A stretch of 35,415 bases of DNA from contig CAMUZW010000007.1 of the NCBI GenBank assembly GCA_947165305.1, positions 1-35,415 on the forward strand, given 5' to 3'. The notes beneath the pieces were generated by a model, which had not been told where the DNA came from, did not search any database, and was given only the letters and a program-made list of their open reading frames with translations. Each line of letters begins with the position of its first letter. Within the stretch, counting starts at the first letter, position 1. This DNA is from an uncultured Bacteroidales bacterium. Lineage in GTDB: Bacteria; Bacteroidota; Bacteroidia; Bacteroidales; UBA932. A program made the translations under genes and the position numbers. Below are positions 16,933 to 24,813 of the stretch, piece after piece.

Positions 16933-19900
16933 CTAGAATTTAATTTGAACCATACCCACCACTTTCCGGGGTCTCGGATAGGCTCCGATATCGGCCCTGC
17001 GGATGGTGGATTCCTGATCACTGACCTTGCTGGAGACATCCGGGTCGAAGCCGTTGTAACGGGTCCAGAGGTATAGGTTGTCAGCGCTGACGCCGACCGA
17101 GAGGCTCTTGATCCATTTGGCCTTCTTGAAATTGAACAGATAAGACAGGCTGATGTTCTTGAGCCGGAGATAGGATGCATCGTGCACCATAAAGTCGCTG
17201 GGAAGCATGCTGCTGCCGCTGGCGCCGCCGGCCGGGAAGTTGGATTCCGGGTTGCGGTAGGGATTCCAGGCATTCAGCATATAGCGGTACTGGTTGGTGC
17301 AGTAGGTCCCTGCCATATAGAATTCAGAGTAGTTGTAGATGCTTCCGCCAACGGAGTAGGCAAGATAGATTCCCAGTTTGAACCCATAGATATGGAAGGT
17401 GTTCTGCAGACCTCCATAGACGACCGGGTCGGCATCTCCCAGATAAGCGAGATCCTGGTTGTCCAGAATACCGTCGTGGTTCTGGTCTACATATTTGGGA
17501 CGGCCGCACTTGTACGGTTTCGCATAGTAGTCGACATATTGGTGCGTAATCTCGTTCTCGGCGACTTCCTCTGCATTGTGCCATACACCGCCATATTGGA
17601 AACCCCAGAGCGAGTTCAGCGGATAACCTACCCTGTAGCCGTACATCATATAGCCCTTCGGGTCGCTCATCGCGACAACCTCCGCCTCGCTCCCGATGTC
17701 TTCGACCATCTGCTTGTTGTGCGAGATGGTGAATTCGGTGGTCCAGGAGAAGTTCTTCTTGACGATGTTGTGGGTCTCCAGGGTGAACTCTATACCTTTG
17801 TTGGAAGTGCGGCCGAGATTCTGGGTAAAGCTGCTGTAACCGCTCTGCTGTGCTTTCTGTACGCTCAGGAGCAGGTCTTTCGTATAGGAAAGATAGCCTT
17901 CTGCCGTCAGTTTCAGGCGTCCGTCGAGGACAGACATGTCGAGGGCGAGGTTGTAAAGGTCGGTCTTCTCCCAGGTAAGGTCCGGACTGTCCAGACGTGA
18001 AGGATAGTAGTAGGTGGCCTGCCCGTCTCCGATCAGGTATCCTGAAGTGGAACTGCTCAGTTTCTGCAGCGAGCTGTAGGGGGAGATGGCGTCGTTACCC
18101 GTCCGTCCGGCGCTGAGCCTGAGGGAGAGATCCTGGAAGACCCGGGTCCGTTTGAGCCAGGGCTCGTTGGCCAGATTCCACTTGAGCGCGCCGGAAGGGA
18201 AGAATCCCCACTTGTGGTTGGCTGCGAAGTTGGATGAAGCATCCTCACGGCCGGTAAGCGTGATATAGTAACGCTGCTTGTAGTTGTAATTGATTCGTCC
18301 CATAAAGGACATCCTTCGGATAACCTGGTTGTTGGATGTGATGGTGTAGTTGTCCTTGTCGCCGATGGCGTTGAGGTCGTTCCATTTTAGGTCATCGACC
18401 AACATTCCTTTTCCGATTACCTGCTGATAGTCGGTTGTCTTGTAGTACATGGACATACCGGCCATTACGTCAAGGTGGTGGGCTTTGGCGAAATCTTTCT
18501 TGTAAGTGATCGTGTTGTCGGTGTTAAGCTGCGTCTGGTTGGAGTCCTGACGCTGGACCTCTCCGCCTGTCCCTGCCATTCTCCTGACCGGCAGGGTGCC
18601 GGGGAGATACCGGTACAGGTGCGTGTCATACTTGTAATAGGTATTCCTGCTCACGATGGTGAGGCCCTTTACCGGCGTGAAGGTCAAGCCGATCGTCTGG
18701 GTGTTGGAGAAGCTCTTCCGTTGGTGGACCGACTGCTTGATGGTGATGAAGGGATTGTTGAAAGGCGTGCCCTTGCCGTAATTGTAGAGATCGTTGATTT
18801 CACTTTCCACATCCAGGGCCGGCGAAATATAGACGGCACCTCCGTACACACTGGTTCCGCCGATGCTGGTCTTGTTGTTATTGTTGAGCCTGTACAGGAT
18901 GTTGGTATTGTAGTCAATTTTGAACCACTTGTTGAATTGGTGCCCCAGATTGAGACGTCCGATCAGTCGCTTGGCACCGGAATCCAGAATGATACCCTCG
19001 TCATCGGAAAATGAGACGGAAGCGAAGTAATTGGTTTTCTTCGTTTTCCCGCTGACGGAGAGGCTGTATTCCTGGAACGGCGCCGTACGTGTGACGGCAT
19101 CGAGCCAATCGGTCCCCTCACCCAGCGCTTCCGGATCCGCGTATTTTGCGGCATAGCCCGGAGTGGCCGGATAGGTCAGGCCGTCCTTGCTGGCCCGGGC
19201 GAAGTCTGTCCGGTCATTGTTGTACATAGCGAACTCCGTCGCGTTCATGATATCCAGCTTGCGGGCGAGCTGGGAGAATCCCAGTTTGACGGTGGCCGTC
19301 ACGCTCGGCCTGGCTGAGCCGGAGTTGCCGGCCTTGGTCGTGACGATGATGACGCCGTTGGCGCCCTGTGAACCGTAAATGGCCGTCGATGACGCATCCT
19401 TGAGGATGGAGATGGATTCGATGTCGGCCGAGTTGAGGTCGCTCAGATCCTGGACGGCATTCATCACACCGTCCACGACGATCAGCGGTTCGTTGCCGGC
19501 TGTGATGGAACGGGATCCGCGGATACGGATGGAAGTGCCCTCCGTCGGGTCGCCGGATACGCTCATGATGTCGGCGCCTGCAATGCGGCCCTGCAGCGCC
19601 TGATCTACGGAAAGGGTGGGGGAACTCTCCACATCCTGCATTTTAACGGTGGCGACGGATCCGGTCAGGTCTTGTTTCTTCTGCTCACCGAATCCGATGA
19701 CCACCACCTCATCAAGATAGGTAGCGTCTTCCTCCATCACAGTGTCGATAACAGTCTGATTACCGACTCTTATCTTTACAGTCTTGTATCCGAGACATTC
19801 AAAGACCAGTACTGCCTCCTTGGAGGGTACTCTCAGTGAAAATTTCCCGGATCCGTCAGTTACGGCTCCGGCAGAGGAACCCTCTACAGAAACCGTTGCG

Positions 19901-20019
19901 CCCGGAAGCGCCTTCCCGTCCGCATCTGCGACAGTTCCGGTTACCTGTACCGGACCCTGTGCGTGAAGGGCGAACGTTACAAATGCGGCGGCCAAAAGGG
20001 CCAAGCATCGTTTCAACAT
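16933..20019 (-). CDS. susC-like: SusC/RagA family TonB-dependent receptor with carboxypeptidase-like regulatory domain
   Basis: 1028 aa; VTGTVADADGKALPGATVSVEGSSAGAVTDGSGKFSL; plug LDEVVVIGFGEQKKQDLTGSVATV..LQGRIAGADI..IRIRGSRSI..ILKDASSTAIYGSQGANGVIIVTTK; ends in VQIKF. Confidence 0.97.
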   Translation of the reverse strand: MLKRCLALLAAAFVTFALHAQGPVQVTGTVADADGKALPGATVSVEGSSAGAVTDGSGKFSLRVPSKEAVLVFECLGYKTVKIRVGNQTVIDTVMEEDATYLDEVVVIGFGEQKKQDLTGSVATVKMQDVESSPTLSVDQALQGRIAGADIMSVSGDPTEGTSIRIRGSRSITAGNEPLIVVDGVMNAVQDLSDLNSADIESISILKDASSTAIYGSQGANGVIIVTTKAGNSGSARPSVTATVKLGFSQLARKLDIMNATEFAMYNNDRTDFARASKDGLTYPATPGYAAKYADPEALGEGTDWLDAVTRTAPFQEYSLSVSGKTKKTNYFASVSFSDDEGIILDSGAKRLIGRLNLGHQFNKWFKIDYNTNILYRLNNNNKTSIGGTSVYGGAVYISPALDVESEINDLYNYGKGTPFNNPFITIKQSVHQRKSFSNTQTIGLTFTPVKGLTIVSRNTYYKYDTHLYRYLPGTLPVRRMAGTGGEVQRQDSNQTQLNTDNTITYKKDFAKAHHLDVMAGMSMYYKTTDYQQVIGKGMLVDDLKWNDLNAIGDKDNYTITSNNQVIRRMSFMGRINYNYKQRYYITLTGREDASSNFAANHKWGFFPSGALKWNLANEPWLKRTRVFQDLSLRLSAGRTGNDAISPYSSLQKLSSSTSGYLIGDGQATYYYPSRLDSPDLTWEKTDLYNLALDMSVLDGRLKLTAEGYLSYTKDLLLSVQKAQQSGYSSFTQNLGRTSNKGIEFTLETHNIVKKNFSWTTEFTISHNKQMVEDIGSEAEVVAMSDPKGYMMYGYRVGYPLNSLWGFQYGGVWHNAEEVAENEITHQYVDYYAKPYKCGRPKYVDQNHDGILDNQDLAYLGDADPVVYGGLQNTFHIYGFKLGIYLAYSVGGSIYNYSEFYMAGTYCTNQYRYMLNAWNPYRNPESNFPAGGASGSSMLPSDFMVHDASYLRLKNISLSYLFNFKKAKWIKSLSVGVSADNLYLWTRYNGFDPDVSSKVSDQESTIRRADIGAYPRPRKVVGMVQIKF

Positions 20020-20166
20020 TGCTGAATATTTAGTTAAACATTTGGGACCTTTTGCGGGTCCTGGTTATTGTCTTTGTCGCTGACTGTGGCTGTCAGTGTG
20101 CGGCCGGCTCCGGCCTGGTGCAAAGTTGGAAAGAAAAAGTCCCTTTTCCGATACCCGCTTCCGAAA

Positions 20167-20303
20167 TTATAAGTTCAAAAAGGGGTTTATAAGTTTTTTT
20201 AAATATAAAAACGGCCTCGTAGCATGTTACGAGGCCGTTTTTGGCTATTTGAACCTTCAAAAAGATAGAAGTGTTTTTATAAGTTTCTAGGTTGTTTTAT
20301 AAG
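20167..20303. repeat. Two pairs of TTATAAG direct repeats (candidate operator sites)
   Basis: TTATAAG at 20167-20173, 20187-20193, 20277-20283 and 20297-20303; spacing within each pair is exactly 20 bp; pairs flank the terminator hairpin. Confidence 0.6.
20207..20242 (-). terminator. Intrinsic, potentially bidirectional terminator downstream of the regulator gene
   Basis: Perfect 15-bp inverted repeat AAAAACGGCCTCGTA-GCATGT-TACGAGGCCGTTTTT with flanking A/T tracts on both strands. Confidence 0.88.
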
Positions 20304-21892
20304 CACTTTACACGTTGTTCGAACTCCTCTTTGGGACACGTCGCCTGGTTCCTGAGCTTGGCCCGGTAGGTGTAGACTGTCGAGAGAGAACACTTGAGAA
20401 ATGAGGCAATCTTCGGGCTGTCGTCGATGCCGAGCTTGAGGGCGGCGAGGATACGGAGCTCGGTCGGAAGACTCTTCCGGGCCGAGTATTCGTCAAAGCG
20501 GGCGTCTTCCCTGAGCAGGGCGTTGACATCCTCGATGAAGTGCGGGAAAATGCCGAGGAAGGTCTGGTCAAAGATCCGGTAGAATTCTTTGTAATCGGCA
20601 AAGCCGGCGGGAGAACGGAGCATTTTCAGCAGGGCGTCCGTTCCTTCGTTCTTGGCTACTTTCCGGAGCATATGGCGCGTCTCTTCCACTTTGTCCAGGT
20701 AACTGATTGAAAGGTCCATATACCGGAACACGTAGTTCTCCTTGATCTTGTTGGCTTCGGCCAGGGCCGCATTGCTCCCGGCCAGGGCCTTGTTGGCCTG
20801 TTCCAGCGATTCGTTGGCCTCTGCCAGTTCCTCGTTGGCCTTCGCCAGCCATTTCGCCTGGCGGCGCGCCAGGCGCATCATATAAAGGATGACGATAAGC
20901 AGGGCTGAGAGAATGATGATGCCGACGATCAGGATGATCCTTCTCGAGCGTTCCGCCCGCATCGAAGCTTCTACGATGATATTCTGGGCCTGGGAGGAAC
21001 GGATGACTTTTGCCTGGAAATCACCTGCCAGTACATCGTCAAAATGGATCTTGATGTACCGGCTCGCCCGGCTCAGGTCTCCTTCGTTATAGAGCGTAAT
21101 GGCCAGTTCATAAAGGGAGAGGAAGTCCCGGTTGGGCGCCTTGAAGTCGCTGACGGCGGATTCCGCCAGCCAGATTTTCTTTTGCTCCGTATCGCCCAGG
21201 AGCCCGTACAGCATGGCCGTGTTGTACTGGATCGAGGTCAGTTCGTGCCAGTTGCCCTTGTCGGCATTTTCATAGCACTCGCGGAAAAGGTTCAACGCCT
21301 TGCCCAGGTGGCCTTCGTCCCTGAAGTGCTGGGCCATCACCTTGCGGCCGTAGTACGATACGGTATCGACGGCCATGTACTCTTCACGGAGCCTGTGCAG
21401 GTCATCGGAATAATTACGCCCTTCGCGGAGAAAGCGCGGGAAGCGTGAGATATTCGTATAGATTTCGATGCCCCCGGAGAGATACTCTTCCAGGAGCCCC
21501 ATCGCCTTGATGCCGGTGGTGTCCAGCGCCTCGTACAGGTTCAGCGCCCGGCCTTCGTCGTGTGACCACACCAGAAGCTGAATTTCCGAGAGCCGGGTGC
21601 GGAACTCTTCCTCGGGGGATGTCGCATATTGCTGCATCCGGGTAACGTAGCGCCCGGCGGAATCTACGCTGAAATGGTGATAGGACTGGTACAGCCGTTC
21701 CGAAAGGGCCCAGCGGAGGCTGTCGGATCCGGCATCCCGCAGGGCGCTCCGGAGGGAGTCATTCCGCTGTTCGAAGGCCTCTACATAGGTCTCCCGCATT
21801 CCAATCGTCCTGTCGAGGTCTCTGAAGGCCTGCTGGAGAGGAGATGGACTGCATGCGGTCAGGAAGAGCAGTATGCCCGGGAGAATCTTCAT
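20297..21892 (-). CDS. Membrane-anchored TPR / transmembrane / coiled-coil / C-terminal HTH regulator (DUF6377-like)
   Basis: Start MKILPGILLFLTACSPSP at 21892 overlaps the gltX stop (ATGA); helical repeat region; TM IILIVGIIILSALLIVILYMM; coiled coil; C-term LPTELRILAALKLGIDDSPKIASFLKCSLSTVYTYRAKLRNQA resembles a LuxR-like HTH. Confidence 0.82.
   Translation of the reverse strand: MKILPGILLFLTACSPSPLQQAFRDLDRTIGMRETYVEAFEQRNDSLRSALRDAGSDSLRWALSERLYQSYHHFSVDSAGRYVTRMQQYATSPEEEFRTRLSEIQLLVWSHDEGRALNLYEALDTTGIKAMGLLEEYLSGGIEIYTNISRFPRFLREGRNYSDDLHRLREEYMAVDTVSYYGRKVMAQHFRDEGHLGKALNLFRECYENADKGNWHELTSIQYNTAMLYGLLGDTEQKKIWLAESAVSDFKAPNRDFLSLYELAITLYNEGDLSRASRYIKIHFDDVLAGDFQAKVIRSSQAQNIIVEASMRAERSRRIILIVGIIILSALLIVILYMMRLARRQAKWLAKANEELAEANESLEQANKALAGSNAALAEANKIKENYVFRYMDLSISYLDKVEETRHMLRKVAKNEGTDALLKMLRSPAGFADYKEFYRIFDQTFLGIFPHFIEDVNALLREDARFDEYSARKSLPTELRILAALKLGIDDSPKIASFLKCSLSTVYTYRAKLRNQATCPKEEFEQRVKCL
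20746..20848 (-). repeat. Imperfect 21-bp tandem repeats encoding heptad coiled coil in the regulator
   Basis: Protein ANEELAE-ANESLEQ-ANKALAG-SNAALAE-ANKIKEN: five consecutive seven-residue units, visible in DNA as recurring gttggcc/gccag units. Confidence 0.7.
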
Positions 21893-23547
21893 CGGCTTTC
21901 GAGCTGCTGCCCGGCGAAGTCGAGCCTGGCGAGGGCTTCGGGGACGCCGACGAGGGAGATGATGTCGGCGATACCGAGACCGCTGGCGCTGCCCGTGAGG
22001 GCGAGGCGGAGGGTGTTCATTACTTTGCCCATCGGCCACTCCTTGCTGCGGATGTAGTCTTCGATGGCTTCCGACATCGCGTGTGCGTCGGCAAAGGACT
22101 TGCCCTGCAGCGAAAGGACCGTTTCCCGGGCCGCTGCGGCGTTCTCCGCGTTCCAGAATTTTTCCGTATCCTTCGCGAGGAAGGGCGCGGTGAGCGAGTC
22201 GTCATAGACCTTCGCCCGCGGATCGGCCGGTTTCTGCGCGACGGCGGCGCCGGCCTTGACGCCGAAGGCTTCGAACTGCGACGGCGCGATGAAAAGGTAC
22301 GATGCAATCGTCCAGAAATCCTCCACGAACGTGGCCCGCTCCTTTATCAGCGAGACGACTTTCAGGACATAGTCCCGGTCGGCATCGGCGATGCCGTGCT
22401 TTGAGAGCACCGGCAGGAACAGGTCTGTGAGTTCTTCCTCACTCTTCTGCCGCAGGTATTCCTTATTGAACCATCTGGCCTTCTCGGGGTTGAATTTGGC
22501 GCCGGCCTTCTGGACTTTCTCCATCGAAAAGGCCTGAATCAGTTCTTCCATCGTGAACAGTTCGCGGTCATCACCCGGATTCCATCCGAGCAGGGCCAGC
22601 ATGTTGACGAAAGCTTCAGGGAAATAGCCGTCCTCACGGTATCCGTGCGAGGCGGTCCCGTCGGCGGCCACCCACCGGAGCGGGAAGACCGGGAATCCCA
22701 TCTTGTCGCCGTCGCGTTTGCTCAGCTTGCCGTTGCCGACGGGCTTCAGCAGCAGCGACAGATGTGCGAACCGCGGCATCGTGTCTGTCCATCCGAAGGC
22801 CTCATAAAGCTGATAATGAAGGGGGAGGGAAGGCAGCCATTCCTCGCCGCGGATGACCTCCGTGATCTCCATCAGGTGGTCGTCGACGATGTTGGCGAGG
22901 TGATAGGTCGGGAGTTCGTCAGCCCGTTTCCAAAGCACTTTGTCGTCGAGGGTGTTGGTATTCATCTCGATATGTCCGCGGATCAGGTCATCCATCTTGA
23001 CGACCGTATTCTCGGGCATCTTGAAGCGGATGGTCCAGTCCGTGGTTTCCGTGAGAAGCCGCTCGGTCTCTTCCGCCGGCAGGGTGAGGGAATTGCGCAG
23101 CTGGAGACGGGTCTTCTGGTTGTAAATGAAGGTCTCTCCGGCGGCTTCGGCCGCAGCGCGGCGGGCGTCGAGGTCTTCGGCACTGTCAAAGGCATAGTAG
23201 GCCTTGCCGGCCGCTACCAGCTGTTCGGCGTACTTGCGGTAGATGGGTTTCCGCTGCGACTGCCGGTAGGGCGCGTGCGGATGCCGCGCTGAAGGGGTTT
23301 CGACAACCTGGCCGGTCGCCATGTCGACGCCTTCGTCTGGAATGATGCCGCACCATCCCAGCGCCTCGATGATGTACTGCTCCGCGCCCGGGACGAACCG
23401 GTGGGAGTCGGTATCCTCGATACGGATGATAAAATCGCCGCCTTTCTGCTTGGCGTACAGGTAGTTATACAGGGCCGTCCGGACGCCGCCCATATGCAGG
23501 GGGCCGGTCGGGGACGGGGCAAATCTTACGCGCGTTCTTCTTTCCAT
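21889..23547 (-). CDS. gltX: Glutamyl-tRNA synthetase
   Basis: MERRTRVRFAPSPTGPLHMGGVRTALYNYLYAK (HIGH-type motif HMGG), KLSKRDGDKMGFPV (KMSKS-type motif), class I aaRS length. Confidence 0.97.
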   Translation of the reverse strand: MERRTRVRFAPSPTGPLHMGGVRTALYNYLYAKQKGGDFIIRIEDTDSHRFVPGAEQYIIEALGWCGIIPDEGVDMATGQVVETPSARHPHAPYRQSQRKPIYRKYAEQLVAAGKAYYAFDSAEDLDARRAAAEAAGETFIYNQKTRLQLRNSLTLPAEETERLLTETTDWTIRFKMPENTVVKMDDLIRGHIEMNTNTLDDKVLWKRADELPTYHLANIVDDHLMEITEVIRGEEWLPSLPLHYQLYEAFGWTDTMPRFAHLSLLLKPVGNGKLSKRDGDKMGFPVFPLRWVAADGTASHGYREDGYFPEAFVNMLALLGWNPGDDRELFTMEELIQAFSMEKVQKAGAKFNPEKARWFNKEYLRQKSEEELTDLFLPVLSKHGIADADRDYVLKVVSLIKERATFVEDFWTIASYLFIAPSQFEAFGVKAGAAVAQKPADPRAKVYDDSLTAPFLAKDTEKFWNAENAAAARETVLSLQGKSFADAHAMSEAIEDYIRSKEWPMGKVMNTLRLALTGSASGLGIADIISLVGVPEALARLDFAGQQLESR

Positions 23548-23553
23548 GGGTCT

Positions 23554-24810
23554 TTATTGAATCACTTTGTCTGCATTGAGCCGTTGGAGGGCCGACACAT
23601 TTTCCAGGGAACTCCTGTCCTGTCCGGGCTCGATGGCCAGCACCGGTTTGTTCTCCGGGCCATACAGGAAGCGTCCCCGGGGCTCGGCGCTGCCGAATCC
23701 GATCTTGATGGTATTGCGTCCCTCATAGGGGTCGACGGTCTCTTCTCCGTGATGCGCCGCCGGCTTGTAGGTGAAATCGGGCGAGAGGATGATCAGGTTG
23801 CCGAGGTTGATGTCGGTAATATCCCCCAGTTTGCCCATGTCGAAGCCGGTCGCGATGGCGGTGATCATCACGGCGTCGCCGATCGTGTCGTCGTAGATGA
23901 TGCCGGTCTTGAACTTGTTGGCAATGCCGGTATACTGGGCGATCCGGTCGTTGATTTCCTCCATGTCCGACATCCGGATGCCCTGGTCGTTGTTGTTGAC
24001 CGTGATGTTGATCAGGACGTTCTTGGCGGTCTTGAGGTCGAAGTCGTTCAGCAGCGGCGATTCGAAGGCGCCCTTGACGGCCTTCTCGAGGCGGTTCTCG
24101 CCCCGGCCTTCGCCGTGGCCCATCAGGGCCATGCCGCTGTCGCGCATCGTGTTGGTGACATCCCGGAAGTCGACGTTGATATAACCGGGCTTGTTGATGA
24201 TCTCGATGATGCCCTTGACGGCCGTCGAGAGGACTTCGTCGACCTGCGGATACGCTTCGTGGAGCAGTTTGTCCCCGAAGTATTCGTAGAGCTTGTTGTT
24301 GTTGATGATCAGCAGGCTGTCGACATTGCGCTCCAGTTCGTGGATGCCGTCCACGGCTTTGGCCTGCGTCTCCAGTCCGTCGGTCTTGAAGGGGATCGTC
24401 ACGACGGCGACCGTCAGGATGCCGCGCTCCTTGGCCATCTTGGCGATGACCGGAGCGGCACCCGTCCCCGTACCACCGCCCATACCGGCCGTGATGAACA
24501 ACATCTGGGTGCCGTTGTCCAGGGCCTTCTCGGCGATTTCCTTCTGGGACTCCAGGGCGGCGTTGCGGCCCGCGACCGGATCGGTACCGGCGCCGAGTCC
24601 GGCGCCCATCTGGATCTTGACGGGTACGGCGCTGCGCTGAAGCACCTGCGAGTCAGTGTTGCAGACGATGAAGCTGCAGCCGGCGATCTTTTCTTTGAAC
24701 ATGTAGTTCACCGCGTTGCAGCCGCCGCCGCCCACGCCGATGACCTTGATGATGGAGTTTTCGGGAACCCAGTCGCTGGGAGTGATGGGGTTGTTGATAT
24801 CGTTTGACAT
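23554..24810 (-). CDS. ftsZ: Cell division GTPase FtsZ
   Basis: GVGGGGCNAVNYM, AGLGAGTDPVAGRNAA, ITAGMGGGTGTGAAPVIAK tubulin-signature motifs. Confidence 0.98.
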   Translation of the reverse strand: MSNDINNPITPSDWVPENSIIKVIGVGGGGCNAVNYMFKEKIAGCSFIVCNTDSQVLQRSAVPVKIQMGAGLGAGTDPVAGRNAALESQKEIAEKALDNGTQMLFITAGMGGGTGTGAAPVIAKMAKERGILTVAVVTIPFKTDGLETQAKAVDGIHELERNVDSLLIINNNKLYEYFGDKLLHEAYPQVDEVLSTAVKGIIEIINKPGYINVDFRDVTNTMRDSGMALMGHGEGRGENRLEKAVKGAFESPLLNDFDLKTAKNVLINITVNNNDQGIRMSDMEEINDRIAQYTGIANKFKTGIIYDDTIGDAVMITAIATGFDMGKLGDITDINLGNLIILSPDFTYKPAAHHGEETVDPYEGRNTIKIGFGSAEPRGRFLYGPENKPVLAIEPGQDRSSLENVSALQRLNADKVIQ

Positions 24811-24813
24811 GGC

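Noticed and set aside
20121-20128. CCAACTTTG on the minus strand as a Bacteroidota -7 promoter element for SusC
   Set aside because: It partly matches TAnnTTTG, but the first base differs and no convincing -33 TTTG lies at the right distance; left uncalled without TSS data.
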